Shown here in pieces: positions 57,611 through 64,000 of a stretch of DNA of 64,000 nt. How positions within the stretch are numbered: the stretch's first letter is position 1; each line of letters starts with the position of its first letter. The notes beneath the pieces are model-generated. The model was not told the origin of the DNA and did not search any database. It saw nothing but the letters and a program-made list of their open reading frames with translations. This DNA comes from Calothrix parasitica NIES-267 (GTDB lineage: Bacteria; Cyanobacteriota; Cyanobacteriia; Cyanobacteriales; Nostocaceae), in assembly GCF_002368095.1 (NCBI RefSeq), contig NZ_AP018227.1, forward strand, positions 8,352,001 through 8,416,000. The letters are read 5' to 3'. Position numbers and translations under genes: made by a program.

Positions 57611-58456
57611 TTATTGATATCTCTTTCCCCAAGCTTGTAATAAATTAATAACTAATAAAATCAACAGCGAAATTCCTAAAAGTACCGTGCCAATTACCGT
57701 CGCACCAGCGTAATCATATTGTTCCAAACGTTGAAAAATTAACACTGATGCAATTAAATCTTTGAAAGCAATATTTGAAGAGACAATTACAATCGAACCA
57801 TACTCCCCCACAGCACGAGAAAAACCTAAAGCAATACCCGTCAATAAAGCTGGAAATAGAGGTGGAAAAATCACTTGCCAAAAAGTTTGAAACTTCGTCG
57901 CTCCCAAACTCCAAGCAGCTTCTTCTATATCGTGTTCCATTTCTTGCAATACCGGTTGCAGCGCTCTCACGATAAACGGTAAAGAAATAAACAACATCGC
58001 CACAAAGACACCAAACCGCGAAAAAGCAACTTTAATTCCTAATGGTGCGAGCAAAGAACCAATCCAGCCATTCTCAGAATACACATTAGCCAAAGTCAAA
58101 CCCGCTACCGCTGTCGGTAAAGCAAAAGGTAAATCAATAGCCGCATCAACCAAGCGCTTCAGCGGAAAGTCATACCTAACAAGTACCCAAGCAGTTAATA
58201 AACCGAAACCACCATTAAAAACAGTCGCTACCAAAGCAGTCACAAAAGTGACATTATAAGCAGACAATGCCATCGGACTAGTAGCAATCCGCCAAAATTC
58301 GGCTATCCCTACCTGAGAAGCTTGTAAAAGCAAAGCCGTCACCGGAAGCAACAGCATGATAGTCAAATAGCCAATCGTAACTCCCCAGGGTAAGGAGAAT
58401 TTTGGAATTTGGAATTTGGATTTTGGATTGCGAATTCGAGATTGTGCAACAGCCAT
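57611..58456 (-). CDS. cysT: Sulfate ABC transporter permease CysT
   Basis: A 281-residue permease partner of CysW, with the EAA loop EMEHDIEEAAWSLGATKFQTFWQVIFPPLFPALLTG and GEYGSIVIVSSNI. The N-terminal residues SRIRNPKSKFQIPKFS are encoded by a tandem CAAAATTC/CCAAATTC-type repeat, so the cytoplasmic leader was probably extended by repeat insertion; a later start is not obvious. It lies 282 bp after sbpA and 193 bp before cysW, with tandem repeats in both spacers. Confidence 0.93.
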   Translation of the reverse strand: MAVAQSRIRNPKSKFQIPKFSLPWGVTIGYLTIMLLLPVTALLLQASQVGIAEFWRIATSPMALSAYNVTFVTALVATVFNGGFGLLTAWVLVRYDFPLKRLVDAAIDLPFALPTAVAGLTLANVYSENGWIGSLLAPLGIKVAFSRFGVFVAMLFISLPFIVRALQPVLQEMEHDIEEAAWSLGATKFQTFWQVIFPPLFPALLTGIALGFSRAVGEYGSIVIVSSNIAFKDLIASVLIFQRLEQYDYAGATVIGTVLLGISLLILLVINLLQAWGKRYQ

Positions 58457-58514
58457 TTTCAGTTAACAGTTATCAATGAACAGTTATCAATGAATAATTT
58501 GTAGGGGAGGCAAA

Positions 58515-58540
58515 TTGCGGTGTAGATTCTCTTCCCGCAA
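58515..58540. repeat. Small hairpin with a conserved loop, copy 2
   Basis: TTGCGG-TGTAGATTCTCTTC-CCGCAA. It has the same length and loop as 56378-56403 (TTGGGG-TATAGATGCTCTTC-CCCCAA). The stem pair changes from G-C to C-G, a compensated change. Confidence 0.6.
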
Positions 58541-58550
58541 TATTGCCGTT

Positions 58551-58610
58551 GTGTTACGGCTCGAAATAATTAAATTGAAAAATTACTATGTTGATAATGC
58601 CGTAACGCAC
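58551..58610. repeat. GTGCGTTACGGC-family palindromic repeat, copy 2
   Basis: GTGTTACGGC (58551-58560) and GCCGTAACGCAC (58599-58610), with an internal AAATTACTATxTxGAtAAT segment shared with copy 3 at 63881-63937. Confidence 0.75.
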
Positions 58611-58679
58611 CATTGAAATACTAAGGAATTAAGAATTATTAATTTTCTCTCTTCCCCCTCTACCCCCTCTACCCCCTCT

Positions 58680-58738
58680 TCCCAATTACCAATTACCAAT
58701 TACCAATTACCAACTACCAATTACCAATTACCAATTCC
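58680..58738. repeat. Tandem (CAATTAC)n repeat
   Basis: About seven units of AATTACC/CAATTAC immediately after the sbpA stop. Short tandem repeat DNA as elsewhere in the window. Confidence 0.85.
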
Positions 58739-59806
58739 CTATCCCCCATTTCCAATTCTCTTCTGAATCTCATCAAACGCCGCACCATCAGCAAAAAACT
58801 TATCTTGCAATTTATCCCAACCACCTAATTCTTCCACAGTAAACAAGGTTTTAACTTGGGGATATTTTTCAGAAAATTCTTCTTTCACAACTTGATTTAC
58901 CGGACGAAATCCAATTTTTGAAAATTCTCTTTGTGCTGCGGGGGTAAATAAATATTTGACAAAAGCTTCTGCTACTTCTCTATTTCCATGTTTCTCTACG
59001 TTTTTATCAATAACCGCAACGGGATTTTCAATCAAAATATTAGTTTCAGGAACAATATAATCACTCGGTTTACCTTTCAAACCAGCTAAAATTAATTCAT
59101 TTTCATAATTAATTAAAACGTCTCCCTGTCCTTGATTAAAAAATGCATCGCTCGCTTCTCTTGCATCTCTAGGAAGTATGGGAACGTTTTGATAAACCTT
59201 ATTAGTAAAGTCTAGCGCTGTACTTTCTTTCCCGGTTTCGGCTTGAGAACCATATAAAGCCAAGAAATTCCACCGCGCAACACCAGAAGTTTTCGGGTTT
59301 GCGGTAATAATACTAATGTCTTCTTGTGTTAAATCTTCCCAAGTTTTAATTTGCTTGGGATTACCTTCACGGGTAACTAAAGCAGCCACAGATTGAGTCA
59401 CCATACTATTATTTGGTGCTTCATTTTCCCATCCTGGCTGAATCAACCCCGCTTTTTCAATCCTTTTCATATCTAACGCTAGAGCTAACTCCACCACATC
59501 AGCATCCAAACCATCAACGACAGCACGGGTTTGGGCACCGGAAGCCCCATAGCTTTCATAAAATCTTACCGTTTGATTGTGTTTTTGCTTCCACTCTTGC
59601 ACAAATTGCGGAATAATTTCTCTATAGGCTGGTTTGGTAACAGCATAGGAAACCAGTGTTAAATCCACACGTTGAGAATCTTGAGCATTTGAAGCAGAAC
59701 AGGATACTAAAGAAACGCTCAAACCTAACCCTAATAAAAACAATAAACCAAAACTTTTAATTCCCCCTCTTTTCATCAAGCGGGTAACGAAGCGTAACAG
59801 CCCCAT
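58739..59806 (-). CDS. sbpA: Sulfate-binding protein of the ABC transporter
   Basis: A 355-residue solute-binding lipoprotein. The signal peptide ends in a lipobox LVSC at about residue 36 (GLGLSVSLVSCSAS). The mature part has LTLVSYAVTKPAYREIIPQFVQEW and FYESYGASGAQTRAV, typical of sulfate/thiosulfate-binding proteins, and NPKTSGVARWN. First gene of sbpA-cysT-cysW, so it delivers periplasmic sulfate to the permease. The ATPase cysA is not in the window. Confidence 0.93.
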   Translation of the reverse strand: MGLLRFVTRLMKRGGIKSFGLLFLLGLGLSVSLVSCSASNAQDSQRVDLTLVSYAVTKPAYREIIPQFVQEWKQKHNQTVRFYESYGASGAQTRAVVDGLDADVVELALALDMKRIEKAGLIQPGWENEAPNNSMVTQSVAALVTREGNPKQIKTWEDLTQEDISIITANPKTSGVARWNFLALYGSQAETGKESTALDFTNKVYQNVPILPRDAREASDAFFNQGQGDVLINYENELILAGLKGKPSDYIVPETNILIENPVAVIDKNVEKHGNREVAEAFVKYLFTPAAQREFSKIGFRPVNQVVKEEFSEKYPQVKTLFTVEELGGWDKLQDKFFADGAAFDEIQKRIGNGG

Positions 59807-59924
59807 TTTAATTTTCCCCTGTTAATCTACGGTAACTCGGTCAAGATACCGGGTTTTGTATTTTTTTATCGTACAACATGATGGGCAGCGGATGAAGGAT
59901 GGGTAACGGATGGAAATTTATGTA

Positions 59925-59947
59925 GAGACGTTGCAGTGCAACGTCTC
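59925..59947. repeat. Dispersed palindrome GAGACGTTGCA-N-TGCAACGTCTC
   Basis: Perfect 11-bp arms around one base, related to 19454-19478. Confidence 0.7.
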
Positions 59948-60179
59948 AAAAACTTTACTGGTGGTATAGCAAATCATATTTCAGGGTAAATACTTAAAAA
60001 TAGCTGATTTACTACAGAATTAGCTGATGCTTTTATGTATAATTTGGTGCAATTAAGTTTAACAAAGACCACTTATAGAACCTTTAACAACTGGTGCGAT
60101 CGCCTTACTTCTTTTCTTCGGTGAAAAGTTAATTGATTGGGGTATCAGCAAAACTTACGATACGGCTTTCAATCAGTTA

Positions 60180-60497
60180 ATGACAGCATCACCAGATACA
60201 GCCAAAAAATTGGCATTAGCTGCGGGAGAAAGAGAAAATATTGGGGAAGCGGTATTAATTGAGATGGTGGAAGATACCGCGAAAAATCAACCGGAATTAC
60301 AAGAAGCGTTAGAAGCATTAGGGAAAGAAGTCGAAGCAAAAGCTAATAACAATACAGAATTAGCAACGGCTTTTAATCAGTTTTCTCAGAAATTGAAAGC
60401 GCAAAATCCCACAATTGTTAATGAAAATTGGCAAAGAATAAATATTAAAGGTGGAACAAATACCGTTACAGGTAACACTTTTACCTTTGGAAAATAA
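60180..60497 (+). CDS. Small protein with a C-terminal INIKGGTNTVTGNTF motif (candidate amyloid-signalling effector)
   Basis: The standard-start frame gives 105 residues, but coding sense clearly extends upstream: from 60063 the same frame reads QRPLIEPLTTGAIALLLFFGEKLIDWGISK without any ATG, GTG or TTG. The expected start, MEPLTTGAIA-like, is ATA at 60075, so the start codon seems lost. The body is helical (ERENIGEAVLIEMVEDTAK, EALEALGKEVEAKANNN) with a hydrophobic N-terminal helix. The C-terminus is INIKGGTNTVTGNTFTFG, a motif repeated at the N-terminus of the next gene. This layout resembles bacterial effectors paired with NLR/STAND proteins through amyloid-forming motifs. Functional status uncertain. 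Confidence 0.6.
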   Translation: MTASPDTAKKLALAAGERENIGEAVLIEMVEDTAKNQPELQEALEALGKEVEAKANNNTELATAFNQFSQKLKAQNPTIVNENWQRINIKGGTNTVTGNTFTFGK

Positions 60498-60498
60498 A

Positions 60499-60556
60499 AC
60501 CTTTTCCCCTCTCCTTGACAAGGAGAGGGGTGTCCGATAGGACGGGGTGAGGTTAA
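60499..60556. repeat. CCTCTCCTTGACAAGGAGAGG repeat element
   Basis: A hairpin with arms CCCCTCTCCTTG and CAAGGAGAGGGG, followed by GGGGTGAGGTTA, inserted between the two matched-motif genes. It shares the family core with 32915, 48817 and 62661. Confidence 0.7.
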
Positions 60557-60595
60557 TCAAAAATTATTCAACACTAATATCAATAATTATTTAAA

Positions 60596-60853
60596 ATGAC
60601 TAGCGAAATTTTCCAGGGAATTAATATCAAAGGTGGAACAAATACCGTTACAGGAAATACTTTCAATTCTTACCCACCAGAAAAACCTTTTAAACCCATC
60701 AAATATATACCAAAAATTGGCAGCGAAAACTTTGTCGGAAGAGAAGATGAACAAGCTTTGGAATTACAAAAACAGCTACTCGGAGAAAATCATCCGGATA
60801 CGGTGAAGTCTCGGGGAGATTCGGAAGATTTTTGGGGAAAGCAAGGAACATGA
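60596..60853 (+). pseudogene. Collapsed STAND/NLR-like gene with the same motif at its N-terminus
   Basis: The 85-residue frame begins MTSEIFQGINIKGGTNTVTGNTF, then a linker and IGSENFVGREDEQ, which is the usual entry to an NB-ARC ATPase domain (FVGRExE). It then jumps straight to ALELQKQLLGENHPDTVKS, a tetratricopeptide-type repeat, and ends. The NTPase core and most TPRs are missing, as after an internal deletion between direct repeats. The motif DNA matches that of the upstream gene at about 38 of 41 bases (60441-60481 and 60623-60663). Confidence 0.7.
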
Positions 60854-60867
60854 GCAGTGAGCAGTTA

Positions 60868-61125
60868 TTAGTGTTTGAGCTGTTGTAATTTCTGCTCTAA
60901 TTGACGAAAAACTACTTCTCTATCAATAACTTCCCCACGCTCGGAAGCTTCAACCCCAATCGCAATTTCCCGTTTCAATTCCTCAAATCTACCTTGATAA
61001 ATATTTTCTCTTTGCTCAAGCAATTTAATACCCGCAATAATAACTTCCTCAGTTGAAGCATATTTACCACTTTCAACTTGACTTTGAATAAAATCTTCTA
61101 ATTCTGGAGTTAGGGAAATACTCAT
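60868..61125 (-). CDS. ParD-like ribbon-helix-helix antitoxin, no toxin partner
   Basis: An 85-residue RHH antitoxin (MSISLTPELEDFIQSQVESGKYASTEEVIIAGIKLLEQRE, then a toxin-binding tail). ParD normally precedes parE, overlapping its stop. On the downstream side here is only the NLR-like remnant on the other strand, so the toxin is absent. Orphan antitoxins can neutralise related toxins in trans; this is inference. Confidence 0.85.
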   Translation of the reverse strand: MSISLTPELEDFIQSQVESGKYASTEEVIIAGIKLLEQRENIYQGRFEELKREIAIGVEASERGEVIDREVVFRQLEQKLQQLKH

Positions 61126-61202
61126 AATTATTATTGACAGCAGCGTTTTTCTATATCTTTATTATAAGTAGGGAGTTCCAGTCGCAATAATTCTTCCATT
61201 AA

Positions 61203-61478
61203 TCATTTAACTGTACGGTTCATCGGAGCATGACCAAAAGTGAATGCAACATCATAACCAATGCGTATGGTAAATAATCTAGCCATTGGTTTCTTCTCTT
61301 TTAACTTGATTGCAGTTTCTATACCAGTTTTATCAATTCCGTATTCGCCAGTTTCAGCATCAATAGTAATCATCTTACCAATATTATCGCCATGCTCAAC
61401 TTGTTGACGAATACCATTTTCGTAAAATTCTTTAGCTCTTTGAGCAACTTCTTCCATAGTCCAAAAAAGTGATTCCAT
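61203..61478 (-). CDS. Small hypothetical protein, 91 aa
   Basis: A helical N-terminus (WTMEEVAQRAKEFYENGIRQQVE) and a beta C-terminus (GKMITIDAETGEYGIDKTG, ARLFTIRIGYDVAFTFGHAP). It belongs to a small cyanobacterial group that often lies beside toxin-antitoxin-like or retropepsin-like genes, in my recollection. No such partner is adjacent here. Coding is likely; function unknown. Confidence 0.6.
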   Translation of the reverse strand: MESLFWTMEEVAQRAKEFYENGIRQQVEHGDNIGKMITIDAETGEYGIDKTGIETAIKLKEKKPMARLFTIRIGYDVAFTFGHAPMNRTVK

Positions 61479-61525
61479 AATAATTGGTTTTGATTGACTA
61501 CTGTTTATTATTTTAAGTTAATTAG

Positions 61526-61930
61526 CTACTCATTTAAAAATAAACTACAATCAACATGAAATAAATTTCCTAATTCCAAAGCCTGTTGAGAAGTTATTTC
61601 TAAATTGCCATTGATAACTTTATCAACATTTTCAAGACAACCAAAAACTTGTACTAAATTTTCCTTTGTAATATCTTGTGCTTCCATTAGATGTAAAATC
61701 ATCGAACGGGCTGTACCTTTAGTAATTGGATAATGTACTTCTTCAAAATCTTCAATTAATTTCACCAGTAAGTCTAAAATTGTATTTTCTTCCGGTGTGA
61801 GATTTTTACGCGCCAGTAATTCCTCTACAACTTTTAAAAATTCTTCATTCTCTGCTTCTGTCTGGATAATTCGAGGTTGATATTTAGAGAGCAATTGACT
61901 ATAGATTTCTGAGTTAATAGTAAGCGTCAT
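61526..61930 (-). CDS. HigA-like HTH antitoxin, no toxin partner
   Basis: A 134-residue protein of the HigA/XRE antitoxin type: an acidic N-terminal half (ENEEFLKVVEELLARKNLTPEENTILDLLVKLIEDFEE) and a C-terminal HTH-like region (HLMEAQDITKENLVQVFG, ITSQQALELGNLFHVD). HigB-family toxins usually lie immediately upstream; the 110 bp upstream here are too short and contain only tandem repeats. Orphan antitoxin. Confidence 0.75.
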   Translation of the reverse strand: MTLTINSEIYSQLLSKYQPRIIQTEAENEEFLKVVEELLARKNLTPEENTILDLLVKLIEDFEEVHYPITKGTARSMILHLMEAQDITKENLVQVFGCLENVDKVINGNLEITSQQALELGNLFHVDCSLFLNE

Positions 61931-62005
61931 TTTTCCATTTATCCTTATACTAATAAAATGTCATTTATAGCAATATCAATAATATTCTCATTCCAAAAGC
62001 TAACT

Positions 62006-62036
62006 CTTAACTCCTAACTCCTAACTCCTAACTCTC
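62006..62036. repeat. Tandem (CTAACTC)n repeat
   Basis: Four units of TAACTCC just before the DUF99 gene start at 62044, on the promoter side of the orphan HigA gene. Confidence 0.8.
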
Positions 62037-62043
62037 TTAATCC

Positions 62044-62628
62044 ATGAATCTCGAATCCCTCCTCAAATTAAACCGTACAATTCGTGTAATTGGCTTTGAC
62101 GACGCACCATTTATTCGCGGTTCGGGAGAAAAAGTTAATTTAGCAGGAATAATTTGTGGGGGAACTAGATTTGAAGGAATGGTTTGGGGACAGTTAGAAC
62201 AAGATGGTTTTGATTCAACAGAAACTATTTGTAATTTATTAATTAACAGCAAATTTTTACCACAATTACATATAGTATTACTCGACGGAATTGGTTTCGG
62301 TGGATTTAACGTAATTGACCTACCAAAATTAGCCGAAAAACTCCAACTTCCCTGCGTCGCTGTAATGCGTCGTCAACCCGATTTAGAAGCGGTTCTTGAC
62401 GCAATGAGCCGCTTACCAAACTTAGAAAAAAGACAAGAATTATTAAAACGAGCAGGTACAATTCACGAATATGCACCCTTCGTATTTCAAGTATGTGGTG
62501 AACAACCAGAAACCATTGCCAAGGTATTAGAAAAACTAACGGATTGCGGAAAAGTCCCCGAAGCATTGCGATTAGCTCACTTAATTTCCGCTGCTGTTAT
62601 GAAAGGAGAAAGCGGAAGTTCTGCATGA
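62044..62628 (+). CDS. DUF99 family protein
   Basis: A 194-residue member of DUF99 (RVIGFDDAPF, AGIICGGTRFEGMVWGQLEQDG, LHIVLLDGIGFGGFNVIDL, PCVAVMRRQPD). The family is distantly related to endonuclease V by fold, but activity is not established. It is monocistronic, followed by a 100-bp inverted-repeat element. Confidence 0.88.
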   Translation: MNLESLLKLNRTIRVIGFDDAPFIRGSGEKVNLAGIICGGTRFEGMVWGQLEQDGFDSTETICNLLINSKFLPQLHIVLLDGIGFGGFNVIDLPKLAEKLQLPCVAVMRRQPDLEAVLDAMSRLPNLEKRQELLKRAGTIHEYAPFVFQVCGEQPETIAKVLEKLTDCGKVPEALRLAHLISAAVMKGESGSSA

Positions 62629-62660
62629 AATATAGTGGTTCGCACGTTTGTTAGCATACA

Positions 62661-62760
62661 AATAACCTCACCCTGTCCTTACGGACATCCCTCTCCTTAT
62701 TAAGGAGAAGGAAAAAATACCCCTCTCATTGACAAGGAGAGGGGAAGGGGTGAGGTTATT
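62661..62760. repeat. 100-bp MITE-like element with 13-bp perfect termini
   Basis: AATAACCTCACCC (62661-62673) and GGGTGAGGTTATT (62748-62760) are exact inverses. Inside are CCTCTCCTTATTAAGGAGAAGG and CCTCTCATTGACAAGGAGAGG. The right end abuts the stop codon of the M28 peptidase gene. Shares its core with the 105-bp family. Confidence 0.8.
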
Positions 62761-63792
62761 TCAACTTACCAACTCTTCAATAACCTTCTCCAAACCCGAA
62801 ACCACCCGCGCTAACTTTTCATAATCAATATTATCGGAAACATCATCCAAAGTGTGATACTGAGTATAGCGAAAAGGAGCAGTATCAGTAACCATAATAG
62901 CTTGATAACCCTGCTGCCAAAATGACCAGTGGTCAGACCAACCAACACCAGGAATTTGATTAAAAACTGCTAAACCTTCAGATGGAAATTTAACCTGCTT
63001 ACGAAAATATTTAAGAGAAGTTTTCACAAGTTTACTAGAATCTATATTCCCAACAAAAGCAATAAAATTACCTTGAGAAGGATAAATTAAATTCAGCGGA
63101 AACGGATATTTTTGAGTTTCTTCTTCTTCAGAAAAATAACCCATAGTTTCCAAGCTCAACATTGCTACAACATTCTCATTTCTTTGCTTATAACCCTTCG
63201 CATAAACTAAACTACCCATATTTTCAGTCCAAAAATATGGCGGTTCTTCATTAGTAAATTCTACAAACCGTAAAGTCCGACTCGGCTTTTTATCGGCAAA
63301 TCGTCGCGCTAATTCCAAAACCGCAGCAACACCGGAACCGTTATCATTAGCACCAGGAGTAGTAAAAGCTGTATCGTAATGTCCGCCAACCACTATAATT
63401 TCATCGGGTTTATCAACACCTTTAATTTCAACTTCTAAATTTGTAAAAGCCTGATTATTTATTTTATATTCTTGTTCATTAACTTTATAACCAGCTTCTT
63501 CAAAAGAAGACTTGAGAAAATAAGCAGCAGCATTAAGATTTTCATAATTACTATAATTACGCGCTCCAATATCGTTTGCTAACTTATTAATATCTCTCTG
63601 TAAATTATCTTGAATTATTTTTTCTTCAGCCATTAAAGGAAGTAATTCACCACTGTAACTTTTTCCTGGCATTTGGAAACAGGTAAACCACAACCAGCCA
63701 ATAACACCTAATAAAATAAACAGTAAAATACTAAGCCTTATCAAAGCAGCTTTACTAAAAGCTTTTAAATTACGCTTCTTCATTCCTTTCAT
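62761..63792 (-). CDS. M28 family zinc aminopeptidase, membrane-anchored
   Basis: A 343-residue peptidase. The N-terminal anchor is ALIRLSILLFILLGVIGWLWF. The catalytic domain has the M28 metal ligands in VVGGHYDTAFTTPGANDNGSGVAAVLEL (His, Asp), EFTNEEPP (Glu-Glu) and a later SDHWSFWQQGYQAIMVTD plus YHTLDDVSDNIDYEKL. The active site is predicted on the periplasmic side. Upstream (63793-64000) lies copy 3 of the GTGCGTTACGGC repeat. Confidence 0.92.
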   Translation of the reverse strand: MKGMKKRNLKAFSKAALIRLSILLFILLGVIGWLWFTCFQMPGKSYSGELLPLMAEEKIIQDNLQRDINKLANDIGARNYSNYENLNAAAYFLKSSFEEAGYKVNEQEYKINNQAFTNLEVEIKGVDKPDEIIVVGGHYDTAFTTPGANDNGSGVAAVLELARRFADKKPSRTLRFVEFTNEEPPYFWTENMGSLVYAKGYKQRNENVVAMLSLETMGYFSEEEETQKYPFPLNLIYPSQGNFIAFVGNIDSSKLVKTSLKYFRKQVKFPSEGLAVFNQIPGVGWSDHWSFWQQGYQAIMVTDTAPFRYTQYHTLDDVSDNIDYEKLARVVSGLEKVIEELVS

Positions 63793-63880
63793 CGATTACA
63801 CCCTAAACGTAAGAAAACAATTCATTATAGCTATTAAAATTTTATAACTGATATAAATTACTAAATTATTTTGTAGGGTA

Positions 63881-63937
63881 TGTTACGGCTTTAACATGTT
63901 CAATCATAAATTACTATCTCGAAAATGCCGTAACGCA
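63881..63937. repeat. GTGCGTTACGGC-family palindromic repeat, copy 3
   Basis: TGTTACGGC (63881-63889) and GCCGTAACGCA (63927-63937), with the shared internal AAATTACTAT segment. Like copy 1, it is preceded by TTGTAGGGT. Confidence 0.7.
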
Positions 63938-64000
63938 ACATTTACGCTATATAAATATTTTTGTAAATGGTATAACACATTCTCAATATACAAGTCACGC

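Overview
The window is AT-rich DNA from a filamentous, probably heterocystous cyanobacterium (Nostocales; a Rivularia/Calothrix-like genome fits best, but this is inference). Support comes from the tig-clpP-clpX operon with cyanobacterial-type proteins, a second short S1-domain protein (Rps1b type), an asd-dapA-rnj cluster, a Mo-dependent nitrogenase C-terminus family protein, an orthocaspase-like protein, GCGATCGC (HIP1) octamers, and abundant short tandem heptamer-type repeats and small palindromic elements.

Region 1 (1-26 kb) is mostly core genome. It holds a partial metallophosphoesterase, tRNA-Ser(UGA), an SF1 helicase with an N-terminal NERD-like region, a tandem pair of tiny XRE regulators, rps1b, a dienelactone hydrolase divergent from a GntR regulator, an alpha/beta hydrolase, clpX-clpP-tig (minus strand, with a clear clpX terminator), asd-dapA-rnj (plus strand), a catalytically dead caspase-like membrane protein, rpmF and a molybdopterin oxidoreductase.

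Region 2 (24-36 kb) is metabolic and accessory. It has an aldehyde dehydrogenase, a receiver-histidine kinase, a GxxExxY gene bracketed exactly by 43-bp inverted repeats, a methyltransferase-HIT fusion, a cupin, a radical SAM/methyltransferase pair, two tandem methyltransferases and a cytochrome P450.

Region 3 (36-52 kb) is an accessory zone with many decayed genes. It contains a SUKH protein, a MerR-ClpN fusion regulator, an aminoglycoside-acetyltransferase-like pseudogene with two stop codons, a shortened SinI-type restriction enzyme without a methylase, a PadR-controlled HlyD/RND efflux locus with twin operator-like boxes, and a coiled-coil gene broken by a stop. It also contains a GDSL lipase, a response regulator beheaded at a 105-bp MITE, a TetR-controlled heme-type membrane protein, and a chimera of the SUKH and GDSL genes.

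Region 4 (52-64 kb) returns to housekeeping: groES-groEL under a perfect CIRCE element with a strong terminator, a LuxR-type response regulator, and sbpA-cysT-cysW (sulfate uptake, without cysA). It ends in a patch of defence-like remnants. A small protein with C-terminal motif INIKGGTNTVTGNTF is followed by a collapsed STAND/NLR-like gene that begins with the same motif, which is the layout of effector/NLR amyloid-signalling pairs. Next come two antitoxins without toxins, a DUF99 protein and an M28 peptidase.

The most interesting items are the matched-motif effector/NLR remnant pair, the inverted-repeat-bounded GxxExxY cassette, the pseudo-orthocaspase, the SUKH-GDSL chimera and the MITE-truncated response regulator.
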